Source: Gracilibacillus salinarum
Lineage (GTDB): Bacteria; Bacillota; Bacilli; Bacillales; Amphibacillaceae
Reading direction: 5' to 3'
Assembly: GCF_022919575.1 (NCBI RefSeq)
Contig: NZ_CP095071.1
Location: 4,598,001-4,662,000 of the forward strand
DNA: 64,000 nt
Under the pieces are notes generated by a model. That model had not been told where the DNA came from. It worked only from the letters and a program-made list of their open reading frames with translations, and ran no database searches. A program made the translations under genes and the position numbers. Positions 1 through 8,021 of the stretch are shown in pieces (positions within the stretch are counted from its first letter, which is position 1; every line of letters begins with the position of its first letter).

Positions 1-344
1 ATGAAGTGTATCATTTCGTACCACTCGAAGCACGAGAAATCCGAATCAATCGTGACACACAACAAATTGAAAATAAAGACGCGGTATTCGTGTTCCAAAA
101 AGGGAAAAAATATAATCGGATGACGTTGTCCGACCTTATGAAGGTAAAGGATTTTCAGCAGCATCTATCTACTATTTTGAGTCCATACATGATTGTATCG
201 GAGCAAGAAGAGGAAAGACATAATATTGATCATGTAATAATGGAACTGGAACGCAGTAACTTATTACGTCTTATTGACAATGCATTAGATGATTTAAATG
301 AAGAAAAATTTGATCTCTATACAACAAAATTAAACGAAATGTAG
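1..344 (+). CDS. IDEAL-domain protein, 5' end outside window
   Basis: The reading frame is already open at the first base, so the N-terminus probably lies outside the window; a GTG at position 6 is an internal possibility. About 113 residues are visible. The C-terminal part (roughly residues 75-113, with IDHVIMELERSNLLRLIDNA) looks like an IDEAL domain, a short helical hairpin found in YpiB, ComK and several small Firmicutes proteins. Nothing here shows a catalytic site. The function is unknown; a small regulatory or adaptor protein is the most that can be inferred. A stem-loop followed by T's overlaps the stop codon, so it ends its transcription unit. Confidence 0.6.
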   Translation, partial: EVYHFVPLEAREIRINRDTQQIENKDAVFVFQKGKKYNRMTLSDLMKVKDFQQHLSTILSPYMIVSEQEEERHNIDHVIMELERSNLLRLIDNALDDLNEEKFDLYTTKLNEM

Positions 345-371
345 CAGTTGCATCCGCAGCTGCTTTTTATT
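343..371 (+). terminator. Rho-independent terminator
   Basis: AGCAGTTGC, a 4-nt loop and GCAGCTGCT form a stem (one G-U pair) followed by TTTTTATTT. It overlaps the stop codon of the IDEAL-domain gene. Confidence 0.75.
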
Positions 372-664
372 TATTAGTAAAGAAAGAATTATCCATATCG
401 AGATATTTAATGTGCTAGAATACCGCTCCGGCAAACCACTCCGCAGCTATAAAAATATTAAAATTATCACTTCGCATACAGTTTAGTCTAGATAATCTGA
501 TTTATAGGCAGGTTTTCATAAATAAAAGTATGAAAGCAAGATGGGCTTAGGTTCAGTTTTAAATAGAGTGAAAGATAAGGAATGATTCTAAATTATTAAA
601 ACAAGAAGGTAAAGGCTTGCTAATTTTCCGCTGCAGCTTTTAAAATGAGAGTAGGAGGTGTCCG
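372..664. other. Intergenic stretch with a repeat fragment
   Basis: No ORF of useful length on either strand. Positions 411-455 contain TACCGCTCCGGCAAACCACT, which resembles the start of module 1 of the palindromic repeat family seen at 21.1 kb and 24.8 kb. The remainder is AT-rich; I see no clear promoter. The last 20 bases hold the strong ribosome-binding site TAGGAGGTG of the next gene. Confidence 0.45.
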
Positions 665-1423
665 ATGGATTTAGGAGTGAAAGGTAGGAGAGTGTTAGTA
701 TTAGCAGCAAGTAAAGGCTTAGGGAAGGCATGTGCGATGGCCTATGCAGAAGAAGGAGCTCATGTTTTTATTGCCAGTCGAGATGCTGAACAACTTCAGG
801 AGACCGCGAAGGAAATCTTCTCTGTCACATATAACCCCAATATTGAGTCAGTCGTCTGTGATGTAACGAACGGAAAAGACATCGAAAATATGGTGGAGAA
901 AATCGGCAGGATAGATATTGTAATAAATAATACTGGCGGACCACCAGCGGGACAATTTGCAGATTTTGATGATTCTGATTGGCAACAGGCATTTGAGTCA
1001 TTAGTAATGAGCGTCGTCCGAACCGTAAGGGCTGTAACACCATATATGAAAGAACAGCAATTTGGACGTATTGTCACGATTACTTCCAGTTCGATGAAAC
1101 AAGCGCTTGATGGGTTATTGTTATCCAATACATTTCGACCAGCAATAGTAGGATTGTCGAAAAGTTTGTCACAGGAGTTGGCTGGAGACAATATTTTGAT
1201 TAATTCAGTCGGACCAGGAACAATGGATACAGAACGGATTCGCGCAGTATATGGTCAAGAGGATGAAAGTTCGATGAAAAAAATAGGTGAGAAAATTCCG
1301 GTTGGCAGAATCGGCCGTCCAGACGAATTTGCTAAAGCAGTGTTGTTCTTAGGTTCAGCTGCCAATACATATATCACCGGTCAGACATTGGTCGTCGATG
1401 GCGGTGCAATGAAATCTTTATAA
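665..1423 (+). CDS. Atypical short-chain dehydrogenase/reductase
   Basis: 252 residues, usual SDR length. The Rossmann nucleotide-binding loop is at residues 12-19 (ASKGLGKA), the NNTGG motif is near residue 88 and VDGG sits near the C-terminus, as in FabG-like SDRs. The catalytic block is unusual. Where classical enzymes have Y-x-x-x-K, the aligned segment reads SNTFRPAIVGL, so Tyr is replaced by Ser and Lys by Arg. A subgroup of bacterial SDRs has this pattern and its substrates are poorly known. The start is set by TAGGAGGTG seven bases upstream. The next gene, an oxidoreductase of another family, follows after 15 bp, suggesting a two-gene operon for some small-molecule redox step. I cannot name the substrate. 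Confidence 0.8.
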   Translation: MDLGVKGRRVLVLAASKGLGKACAMAYAEEGAHVFIASRDAEQLQETAKEIFSVTYNPNIESVVCDVTNGKDIENMVEKIGRIDIVINNTGGPPAGQFADFDDSDWQQAFESLVMSVVRTVRAVTPYMKEQQFGRIVTITSSSMKQALDGLLLSNTFRPAIVGLSKSLSQELAGDNILINSVGPGTMDTERIRAVYGQEDESSMKKIGEKIPVGRIGRPDEFAKAVLFLGSAANTYITGQTLVVDGGAMKSL

Positions 1424-1438
1424 ATAAGGAGAGGTAGC

Positions 1439-2437
1439 ATGACAAAGTTAAGGTGGGGAGTTCTTAGTACGGCAAATATAGGAGTTACCCAAGTGATACC
1501 AGCAATCAGACGCTCCAATAATGGAGAAGTAGTGGCGATTGCCAGCAGAAACGAAGACAAAGCGAAAGAGGTAGCAGATAAGTTAAATATTCCGCGTACT
1601 TTTGACAATTATGAAGCACTATTACAAGATTCTGAAATAGATGCGGTCTATATCCCACTGCCAAATGGTTTACATAAAGAATGGGTAATAAAAGCAGCTC
1701 AATACAAAAAGCATGTACTTTGTGAAAAACCTGTTGCCATTACGAATGAAGAATTGGCGGAGATGATCCAAGCCTGTGATGAAAATGGGGTTATTTTCAT
1801 GGAAGCCTTTATGTATCAGTTCCATCCTCAACACCAAAAAGTAAAAGAACTTCTAGAACAAGGGGTTGTAGGTGAAGTTGCGATGATGCGTGCCAACTTT
1901 TCTTTCTATTTAGATGATCGCTCCAATATTCGTCTAAATAGTGAATTAGGTGGAGGCGCCATGTTTGATGTAGGATGTTATACCATCCATGCCATACGTA
2001 ATATTCTCAATATTGAACCATTATCAGTTTATGCCAGTGGTAATTATCATCCAGATTTAGAAGTGGATACGACGATGGCAGGTGTGCTCCATTTTGATAA
2101 TGGCATTGTGACATCGTTTGATTCCAGTTTTGATTGTATTTCTACCCAAAGCTATGAAATCGTTGGATCAACAGGCCGGATCACCGTAAGTTCTGCATTT
2201 CGTCCAGACACAAATGAAGGGATGATCGCGGAGATTCAGGTGGAAACCGCAGACAATGAAGTGGAGATTTTTACAGAGTCAGGTGACCAGTATTCATTAA
2301 TGGTCGAAGATTTCGCCAGTGCCGTTCTTCATGAGCAACCATTACAATATGGCATTGATAAAATGCGAAACCAAATGAAAGTATTAGATGCAGTTTATAA
2401 AAGCAGCAGATTAGGTGAAGTGATAGCATTAGCATAG
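1439..2437 (+). CDS. Gfo/Idh/MocA family oxidoreductase
   Basis: 332 residues. An N-terminal Rossmann domain (residues 1-120, GVLSTANIG near the start) is followed by the family's C-terminal alpha/beta domain. The conserved EKPVA motif is near residue 97 and its Lys is the usual catalytic residue. GGGAMFDVGCYTIH near residue 180 supplies the conserved His. Members oxidise or reduce sugars, inositols or related alcohols with NAD(P)H; the substrate cannot be told from sequence. The ribosome-binding site AAGGAGAGG precedes the ATG. It is probably cotranscribed with the SDR gene 15 bp upstream. No transporter or sugar gene is adjacent to narrow the role. Confidence 0.85.
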   Translation: MTKLRWGVLSTANIGVTQVIPAIRRSNNGEVVAIASRNEDKAKEVADKLNIPRTFDNYEALLQDSEIDAVYIPLPNGLHKEWVIKAAQYKKHVLCEKPVAITNEELAEMIQACDENGVIFMEAFMYQFHPQHQKVKELLEQGVVGEVAMMRANFSFYLDDRSNIRLNSELGGGAMFDVGCYTIHAIRNILNIEPLSVYASGNYHPDLEVDTTMAGVLHFDNGIVTSFDSSFDCISTQSYEIVGSTGRITVSSAFRPDTNEGMIAEIQVETADNEVEIFTESGDQYSLMVEDFASAVLHEQPLQYGIDKMRNQMKVLDAVYKSSRLGEVIALA

Positions 2438-2445
2438 TAGTTAGT

Positions 2446-2640
2446 ACTGATCTGATGGGAGTCTCCGCAAGTTTCCTACGCTAATACAGCGTAGGTATCT
2501 GACACATCAGTTGCAGAGCAAATATCCTAGAACAGGCCTGCAGTACGCGGAGTGGTTGACCCCAGAGGATTCCGGCACAAGATGCATTTCAAAATAAACA
2601 CTAAGCTGTTACTGTAGATAATCCGTATGGCCATATTAAT
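2446..2640. repeat. Decayed copy of the palindromic repeat family
   Basis: Contains rearranged pieces shared with the better copies at 10.1, 21.1 and 24.8 kb: GGGAGTCTCCGC, CCTACGCTAA, CGCGGAGTGGTTG, a GATTCCGG..CA segment and CATTTCAAAAT. No complete module remains. It lies between the convergent oxidoreductase and penicillin-binding protein genes and has no ORF. Confidence 0.55.
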
Positions 2641-2653
2641 TTACTACATAAGA

Positions 2654-2689
2654 AAAAGAGCCAGCTGACAGGATCAGGCTGGCTCTTTG
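2654..2689 (-). terminator. Terminator of the pbp gene (bidirectional)
   Basis: AAAGAGCCAGC and GCTGGCTCTTT form a strong stem around a loop of about 14 nt. A-rich and T-rich flanks on the two strands allow it to act in both directions, for the convergent genes on either side. Confidence 0.8.
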
Positions 2690-2691
2690 AT

Positions 2692-4716
2692 CTATTCATT
2701 CATCGAGGAGAGAACTTTTCCGACTTTTTCTGCTACGTAACTGCTTCCGTGATCGCGTCCTTCGATATGCTCGATCATCATCGATACGATCACACTGCCA
2801 TCTTCCGGATAGCCGACAAACCATCCATTTTCAGCACCGTTCTCTTCATCGAGAGATTGCTTTAATTCGGCTGTTCCTGTTTTTCCGGAGACTGCCACAT
2901 TGTCAACGTTCGCGGTTTGTCCGGTACCATCCGTCACTACAGCCCGCAGTGCATCGCGAATAATCGCTGCATTATCTTCCGACAGGGTACTCTCTTTCCA
3001 GATTTGCTCTTTTTCTTCATCACTCAAAAGAATCGGTTGAACTATATTACCCTGATTGAGTAAGACCGAGTAACTGGTTGCTAATTGTAAAGCACTTAGT
3101 TCCAATTGTCCTTGCCCATAACTTGTGTCTGCCAGCAATACTTCTTCACTTAACGTACCATCAGAGGAAATAGTGCCTGATTCAATCGGATAGCTAAACG
3201 GAAATTCGTCTGCTAAGCCAAAATTCTTTAAGCCATTTAGAAATGCTTCTTCTCCCATATTAACAGCCTGCATAGCAAAATAAATATTATCGGATCGAAC
3301 TAACGCATCTCTTAAATCAACAGGACCGCTAGATTCAGAGACTCGTGTGACCTTGTAGTTTCCCCAGCCATCTTTCTGCCACTTCAAACCGCTAATCGAT
3401 AATCCTTCATTCGGATCAATGGAGCCATTTTCCAATCCAATAGCACTAGTAATTGGTTTGAAAGCCGATCCAGGTGCAAAAGTGGCTGCAAAACGATTGA
3501 GCAGAGGCTGTTGAGGGTCTTCATTCCATTTAGTCCACTGATCATTACTAAGTCCGTATAAAAAAGGATGTGGATCGAATGATGGACTGCTCACTAACGC
3601 CAGTGTTTCCCCAGTTGTTGGATCAACGGCAGCAGCAGTACCAGCTTCACCTTCAAGTGAATCGAAAAGTTGCGTTTGCACGGTACCATCAATTGTTAAA
3701 CTAATATCTTCTCCATTTTGGACGGCTTTCTCGGCGATGATAACCGGTTCCTGCTCTTCCTTAACAGCAGTTAGTTGAACTCCAGCTTCCCCGCGTAAGC
3801 GTTCTTCAAACAGTTCTTCCAGTCCGCGATTACCGACAAGACTTGCTTCTGTGTAGACACCAGGCTCTGCTTCTTCTAACTTTTCAGCCGTTATCGGTGC
3901 AATATACCCAACAAGGTGGGCTGCTGCTTCGCTTAATGGATAAATTCTCCCGGTTTGCGTACTGTAGGTTAGGCCAGGGATGGAATCGACGGCTTCCTGG
4001 TAGCCATTTTCATCGAGACTGGGAACTACCTTTAACGGAACCAATACATCCGGTCGTACCCAATCGGCACTTAATGCTTTCTCGATATCGGCTATTTCCA
4101 TATTTAATGCCTCCGCTATTGCCTGTTTTTCACTTTCTTCGTCTTCAAAGCGATCAGGTACAACTGCAAATTCGTAGACATCATGATTTACCGCTAATCC
4201 ATTATCGTTTCGGTCAAAAATTTGTCCCCTTGTCGGTTGTGTAGTGCTCATACTTAATTGGCTTCCGTCCTCAAGCTCAGGAAAGATAAAGCCAGAATTC
4301 CAATTAACCTTCCAGTCGATTTGTTCTTTATCGTCTACTGTTTCGGTTACTTTAACCATTTCAATGTCTTTGGTGAAAGAGATTGGACCTGCGACCGTTT
4401 CCATATTGACACTTAGTGGAAAGGTAGCTGATTCGATTTCATCCAGATCGACTTCTTCTTCTCCTTCAGCTGTTTCTGGTTGCTCAAAGGAGACGGACAG
4501 ATCGGAAATTTCCACGTCATCATATAGCTTTTGGTAACGATCGACAAATTTTTCTTTTTCTACGTCTTGTACCATCTCATACATCTGTTCAAAATCTTGT
4601 TCGTTCCAATAATCGACATACTGTTGCAAGCGCTCTTCTGGTCGTACTTGTTCTTCATTAGAGCAAGCAACCAGTGTTAGCGCGATTAAAAAAAGGATGA
4701 TACTTATTTTTTTCAT
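2692..4716 (-). CDS. pbpC: Class B penicillin-binding protein (PBP3-like)
   Basis: 674-residue transpeptidase that cross-links peptidoglycan outside the membrane. It begins with a lipoprotein-type signal (hydrophobic core, then LVACS, so Cys18 is the likely lipidated residue). An NTF2-like MecA-N domain follows (about residues 25-145), then the PBP dimerisation region and the transpeptidase domain. The active-site motifs are all present: GSAFKP with Ser near 417, SDN near 474 and KTG near 612. Length and domain order match PBP3 (PbpC) of B. subtilis and the low-affinity PBP2a/PBP5 group. AGGGGGAAC lies upstream of the ATG. It is downstream of the sortase gene on the same strand, with a hairpin between them. 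Confidence 0.88.
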   Translation of the reverse strand: MKKISIILFLIALTLVACSNEEQVRPEERLQQYVDYWNEQDFEQMYEMVQDVEKEKFVDRYQKLYDDVEISDLSVSFEQPETAEGEEEVDLDEIESATFPLSVNMETVAGPISFTKDIEMVKVTETVDDKEQIDWKVNWNSGFIFPELEDGSQLSMSTTQPTRGQIFDRNDNGLAVNHDVYEFAVVPDRFEDEESEKQAIAEALNMEIADIEKALSADWVRPDVLVPLKVVPSLDENGYQEAVDSIPGLTYSTQTGRIYPLSEAAAHLVGYIAPITAEKLEEAEPGVYTEASLVGNRGLEELFEERLRGEAGVQLTAVKEEQEPVIIAEKAVQNGEDISLTIDGTVQTQLFDSLEGEAGTAAAVDPTTGETLALVSSPSFDPHPFLYGLSNDQWTKWNEDPQQPLLNRFAATFAPGSAFKPITSAIGLENGSIDPNEGLSISGLKWQKDGWGNYKVTRVSESSGPVDLRDALVRSDNIYFAMQAVNMGEEAFLNGLKNFGLADEFPFSYPIESGTISSDGTLSEEVLLADTSYGQGQLELSALQLATSYSVLLNQGNIVQPILLSDEEKEQIWKESTLSEDNAAIIRDALRAVVTDGTGQTANVDNVAVSGKTGTAELKQSLDEENGAENGWFVGYPEDGSVIVSMMIEHIEGRDHGSSYVAEKVGKVLSSMNE

Positions 4717-4738
4717 GTTATGTTCCCCCTAATTAAGT

Positions 4739-4771
4739 AAAAAAGCGTATTGTAAGAATCAATACGCTTAG
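4739..4771 (-). terminator. Hairpin between sortase and pbp genes
   Basis: On the minus strand AAGCGTATTG and CAATACGCTT form a 10-bp stem with a 7-nt loop followed by TTTTTT. It overlaps the sortase stop codon. It should end most sortase transcripts before the pbp gene. Confidence 0.75.
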
Positions 4772-5340
4772 TATATTGGTTTTGCATATATAATGTATCT
4801 CTCAGGTGCGTTGCCAACATATGAAAAAGGGTAGCAGGTTGTAATAACTAACTCTTCTTCAGGAGCGGTTGACTTAATAATCGTTGTATCATCTGCGTCT
4901 ACGATTTTAGAGTCTACCATTTCGTACTCATATTCACCATAAGGAAGTACGATCGTAAAAGTGTCGCCGATCTCCACTTCGCCAAGGCTGCGAAAAACGG
5001 TATCACGATGACCGGACAAAACGATCTGATCCTGTTGCATCGGATAAGCTGAACCGCGGTAATGCCCGACACCCTTTTCTAAATCATCAGGATCCGTTCC
5101 TTCTACAATGGGTAATTCGGCATCAAGTGATGGAATTTCCAAAATCCCAACAGCGTCACCGATTTCAGGGAAGAATTCCTCTGGTTCCTGTTTTTTCTCT
5201 GCTTTTGATGATTGTTCGATCAGTTCATTCGCTTCGGTAAATGCCTGTTTTTCAGCAGCCTGAATCTTAAAGTACTGGTAGCCACCGACACCGAGTAAGA
5301 CAATTCCGGCAAGTATAAATAGGATTGCAAGCTTCTTCAT
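4768..5340 (-). CDS. Class D sortase
   Basis: 190 residues with one N-terminal membrane helix (residues 4-22), a linker and a sortase domain from about residue 60. The catalytic triad is visible: His in SGHRDT near 108, Cys in TTCYPF near 168 and Arg in APERYI near 180. Class D sortases attach proteins with LPxTG-like signals to the cell wall. The start is placed at the ATG at 5340 because AAAGGTGG lies seven bases upstream. An in-frame ATG at 5373 has no ribosome-binding site. No substrate protein with a sorting signal is seen in the window. The upstream region shared with sinR has Spo0A-box-like sites, suggesting stationary-phase control (inferred). Confidence 0.88.
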   Translation of the reverse strand: MKKLAILFILAGIVLLGVGGYQYFKIQAAEKQAFTEANELIEQSSKAEKKQEPEEFFPEIGDAVGILEIPSLDAELPIVEGTDPDDLEKGVGHYRGSAYPMQQDQIVLSGHRDTVFRSLGEVEIGDTFTIVLPYGEYEYEMVDSKIVDADDTTIIKSTAPEEELVITTCYPFSYVGNAPERYIIYAKPIY

Positions 5341-5431
5341 AACGATCCACCTTTTTGAATATGTATTAACCATATTATACTAATAATAGGAAAAGAATGC
5401 ACGTTATTCTTCGTAAAAAACGGTAATATTT

Positions 5432-5566
5432 TTCGACAAAAGAGATGGTTTAAGACGATTACATCCTACTATTTTAGCAATAGAATGACGAATTTAACAG
5501 GACTTTTGTCTAGATTTCAAAAAAATTCCTGTGAATTAGTCATAATCCCTTGTAATTTTCGACAAA
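5432..5566. promoter_or_regulatory. Cluster of Spo0A-box-like sites between sortase and sinR
   Basis: The Spo0A box is TTTGTCGAA with core TGNCGAA. Its reverse complement TTCGACAAA occurs exactly at 5432-5440 and 5558-5566. A forward core TGACGAA is at 5486-5492, and a partial site TTTTGTCTA is near 5503. Three cores in 135 bp between divergent genes is more than expected by chance. The role is inferred from the motif; binding is untested. Confidence 0.6.
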
Positions 5567-5582
5567 AAATCGTACCTTTATA

Positions 5583-5611
5583 TAGAACAAAACTTTCTTT
5601 TATGCTATAAT
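5583..5611 (+). promoter_or_regulatory. Probable sinR promoter
   Basis: TATAAT at 5606-5611 is a perfect -10. The -35 at 5583-5588 (TAGAAC) is weak, as expected for an activated promoter, and lies 17 bp downstream of the proximal Spo0A box. TATAGAAC over the -35 is close to an inverted SinR box (GTTCTYT), so autoregulation is possible. Confidence 0.5.
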
Positions 5612-5645
5612 TATTTTCGTTAGAGGAGAAAGTAGGTGACAATTT

Positions 5646-5972
5646 GTGATTGGGGAAAAAATAAAAGAACTCAGAAAACAAAAACGTATGTCTTTGTCAG
5701 AAGTAGCCGAACAAGCTGGTGTAGCAAAGTCATATTTAAGCTCCATTGAACGTGGCATTCAATCGAATCCATCGATTCAATTTATGGAGAAGGTAGGAAA
5801 AGTTCTAGGTGTTACCGTCAACGAATTATTAATGTCACAATCTGATCAGGAACTAAAACAACAGCTTGATGAAGAATGGCTAAAGCTAGCAGAAGAAGCA
5901 ATGAAATCAGGTGTATCAAAACAGGAATTCAAAGAATTTCTCGACTTTAATAAATGGAAACTTAATAAATGA
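5646..5972 (+). CDS. sinR: SinR-type master regulator of biofilm genes
   Basis: 108 residues, near the 111 of B. subtilis SinR, with the same two-part layout. An N-terminal HTH_3 domain (residues 5-60) contains AGVAKSYLSSIERG, almost identical to the SinR recognition region. The C-terminal Sin dimerisation domain (about 70-108) contains SGVSKQEFKEFLDFNKWK. SinR represses matrix operons by binding GTTCTYT. The start is GTG at 5646, preceded by GAGGAGAAAG. No sinI-like ORF lies upstream, although sinI precedes sinR in B. subtilis. Here the divergent neighbour is a sortase. A near-perfect terminator follows. SinR-box-like sites occur in front of the polysaccharide operon at 33.4 kb, a likely target. 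Confidence 0.88.
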   Translation: MIGEKIKELRKQKRMSLSEVAEQAGVAKSYLSSIERGIQSNPSIQFMEKVGKVLGVTVNELLMSQSDQELKQQLDEEWLKLAEEAMKSGVSKQEFKEFLDFNKWKLNK

Positions 5973-5977
5973 ATCGA

Positions 5978-6024
5978 CCAAATAAAAGTCAGCCACTTTT
6001 TTCTCAGTGGCTGACTTTTATTTG
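5978..6024 (+). terminator. Strong terminator after sinR
   Basis: CCAAATAAAAGTCAGCCACT pairs along its whole length with AGTGGCTGACTTTTATTTGG around a loop of about 7 nt. The symmetric A/T flanks make it bidirectional. Confidence 0.9.
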
Positions 6025-6040
6025 GATCATAAGCAAAGAA

Positions 6041-6218
6041 ATTAGGCTCTATACTAAATGTGATGGTGGTTGGAAAAAAAGCAAAAACATACACTCATAC
6101 TCCCTCTTTTGTTACTCTATAATCGCGACAAAATAGAAGAAATAGAGGGATATGAGTGCAACATCATCTTATTATAGATTTATTTGGTGTTAAAGAGAAG
6201 CATGTCGATGTCTGGTAA
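6041..6218 (+). mobile_element. Left-end remnant of an ISL3-like insertion sequence
   Basis: GGCTCTATACTAAATGTGAT resembles the GGCTCT-starting terminal inverted repeats of ISL3 elements. A GTG at 6156, just after AGAGGGATA, opens a 20-codon frame (QHHLIIDLFGVKEKHVDVW, then stop) that looks like an ISL3 transposase N-terminus. An imperfect inverted repeat (ACTCATAC-TCCCTCT / AGAGGGATATGAGT) precedes it. The frame ends where a palindromic-repeat remnant begins, so the rest of the IS has been lost. Family assignment is from memory of the ends. Confidence 0.45.
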
Positions 6219-6345
6219 GATGGTGATTTTGATATATTTTATCTGCTTAGAAAGCTCCGCGAAGTGGTTGGCCGGAGCGGTATCCCAGCACATGAAACAT
6301 TTCAAAATCACCACTAAGCAACTAGTTAATACCGGGTGATTTTCC
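6219..6345. repeat. Fragment of the palindromic repeat family
   Basis: Carries AGCTCCGCGAAGTGGTTGGC, CGGAGCGGTAT and CATTTCAAAATCACCA, all shared with other copies, but no full module. It abuts the IS remnant. Between it and the VanZ gene (6346-6505) I see only AT-rich sequence. Confidence 0.55.
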
Positions 6346-6505
6346 TGTTTTCTCTAATATTGAAAGAGATTAATAGCTATTAGTGAATATACATGAGATA
6401 ATAGAAAATAGTGTATTGCATTAATAGCAAAAAAATGTAAAAATAGTACAAGAGTGGACATAAAAACTTGACTGCAATTCGTATAAATATAGAGGTATTG
6501 GCGCT

Positions 6506-6988
6506 ATGAAGAAAATAATATATTGGATGTTTCCTTTGCTTTGGATGTGGGTAATCTATTTAGTATCTGACCAACCTTATCAACAACAAGATATCAAGCC
6601 ATTTCTTTCTACATATGTAGATTTATCATTTTTGGAGCCTGTCTTGTCACCAATAGTGTTCCATTATCATCACAGTGAAGTGAGTGTCGCTGCACTTGGT
6701 GTCGAAGGGTTTATCGAATTTATTGTGCGTAAAGGAGCACATTTTGTCGTATTCTTAACTCTAGCATGCTTATTTTATATAGCAATGCGAAAGAGTTTTC
6801 CTTTAAGTGTGCCAAAGCTCGTTGCCGTTATAGCTTTTTTGCTGACGGTTCTGTATGCAATAAGTGATGAGTGGCACCAAGGTTTTACAGCAGGAAGAAC
6901 ACCATATGCCGGAGATGTCATGATTGATAGCGCAGGAGCATTGGTAGGGATTTTAGCTATTTTAATAGGAAACAAGTTACGAAAATAA
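6506..6988 (+). CDS. VanZ-like membrane protein
   Basis: 160 residues with four hydrophobic helices (about 4-20, 80-93, 103-121 and 138-155). The conserved family signature is present: RKGAHF near residue 75 and SDEWHQGFTAGRTPYAGDVM near 120, with its Asp, His and Arg. VanZ proteins lower teicoplanin susceptibility in enterococci, but most Bacillaceae members have no known role. The start ATG has a modest ribosome-binding site (AGAGG, 12 nt upstream). The neighbours are a short ORF of unknown function and yvyE on the other strand. Confidence 0.8.
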   Translation: MKKIIYWMFPLLWMWVIYLVSDQPYQQQDIKPFLSTYVDLSFLEPVLSPIVFHYHHSEVSVAALGVEGFIEFIVRKGAHFVVFLTLACLFYIAMRKSFPLSVPKLVAVIAFLLTVLYAISDEWHQGFTAGRTPYAGDVMIDSAGALVGILAILIGNKLRK

Positions 6989-7036
6989 CGATACATTCAT
7001 ATACTAGCGGTAGGATGGGAAAAGGGGTTGAATCGT

Positions 7037-7186
7037 TTGACTGAACAGGAGATTTACCGTTCGATTTTACAAAAGATGAGAGACCAGACGGAAACACAAC
7101 AAATAAATAATTCACAAGATTTTATAAAACGATTAACAAAAGAAATGAAACAAGCTAATTTATTACCTTTTAAACAAAGTAAGTAG
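7037..7186 (+). CDS. Small protein of 49 residues, unknown
   Basis: A 50-codon frame starting at TTG 7037 (or TTG 7028), preceded by AAAAGGGG at a suitable distance and followed by a strong terminator that overlaps the stop. The product is charged and probably helical (begins LTEQEIYRSILQKMRD, ends LLPFKQSK). I do not recognise a family. The ribosome-binding site, the terminator and the absence of another gene in this gap support it being real. Confidence 0.5.
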   Translation: MTEQEIYRSILQKMRDQTETQQINNSQDFIKRLTKEMKQANLLPFKQSK

Positions 7187-7212
7187 AGTGTGAGAAAATG
7201 TCACACTCTATT
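7181..7212 (+). terminator. Terminator after the small ORF
   Basis: AGAGTGTGA and TCACACTCT form a 9-bp stem with a 7-nt loop followed by ATTTTATTT. It lies between the convergent small ORF and yvyE. Confidence 0.8.
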
Positions 7213-7230
7213 TTATTTCCAGGGAAATAG

Positions 7231-7872
7231 TCACGCTGTTTCGACGTCGATTTCTATGTAAGAATCATTGCCTTCGGTTACTTCCGCATTCCCACTTGTT
7301 AAATCCGTTATCCAGCCGGTAAATGAATCTTCTTCACCGATTAATACACGAACGTGAAAGGTGACATTATCCAAATATTGGATTTCTTCTAACAAATAAT
7401 CGGACTGTCGCAATTCATTTTCAAGTTTTCCGAGTAAGGTGTAGTCAACCTTGAGAAAAAACTGCTTCATTCTTTTTCGTTCGACAATGCCCGTAGTGTT
7501 GATTGCCAGTGTTGTCGTGCTTGCATATGCCCGGATTAAACCTCCTGCCCCGAGTTTGATTCCTCCGAAGTATCTTGTAATCACGATTGCGGTATCTTTT
7601 AATTCCCGTTTTTTTAACACTTCCAAAATGGGCACACCAGCTGTTCCGCTTGGCTCTCCATCATCATTTGCTTTTTGGATCTGATCGTGCTCTCCAATCA
7701 TATAGGCAGAGCAGTTATGGGTAGCGTCAGCGTGCTTTTTTTTAATCGACTGAATGAATTGCTGAGCGTCTTCTTCTGATTCCACGCGTTTTACATATCC
7801 GATGAAACGGGATTTTTGAATGGATTGTTCATCGATTCCTTCTTGCTTAACGGTATAATATTGATTCAACAT
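7231..7872 (-). CDS. yvyE: YigZ/IMPACT family protein YvyE
   Basis: 213 residues, the normal length of the UPF0029/IMPACT family. Family hallmarks are KSRFIGYVKRVESEE near residue 21, HNCSAYMIG near 52, DDGEPSGTAGVPILEVL near 70 and VITRYFGGIKLGAGGLIRAY near 97. A C-terminal DUF1949-type ferredoxin-like domain follows. The family binds nucleotides or RNA and its exact function is unsettled. In B. subtilis yvyE lies beside degS, on the opposite strand, exactly as here. The start ATG is preceded by AGGAGGAAT on the minus strand. Confidence 0.9.
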   Translation of the reverse strand: MLNQYYTVKQEGIDEQSIQKSRFIGYVKRVESEEDAQQFIQSIKKKHADATHNCSAYMIGEHDQIQKANDDGEPSGTAGVPILEVLKKRELKDTAIVITRYFGGIKLGAGGLIRAYASTTTLAINTTGIVERKRMKQFFLKVDYTLLGKLENELRQSDYLLEEIQYLDNVTFHVRVLIGEEDSFTGWITDLTSGNAEVTEGNDSYIEIDVETA

Positions 7873-8021
7873 ACTATATAATTCCTCCTAAATCGTTTGT
7901 ATTTATCCATAACCGGTGTAAAATGATTGTAATAGGGAATAAAGAATATAAAAAAAACCCCCTAAAAAAGTACTAATTAAATCGTATCGTATAGTTGATA
8001 CTAGATGGTGAGGATTTTGAT

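Noticed and set aside
4085..4110. Sigma-D-like sequence ATATCGGC on the minus strand
   Set aside because: No TAAA complement is found at the 15-bp distance, and it lies inside the pbp coding sequence.
3843..4537. Two plus-strand ORFs of 133 and 97 codons inside the penicillin-binding protein gene
   Set aside because: They are antisense to conserved coding sequence, lack ribosome-binding sites and have low-complexity Ser/Leu/Arg-rich products.
5486..5560. A sinI gene upstream of sinR
   Set aside because: The only short frame from the ATG there stops after a few codons, and alternative frames show no SinI-like dimerisation sequence.
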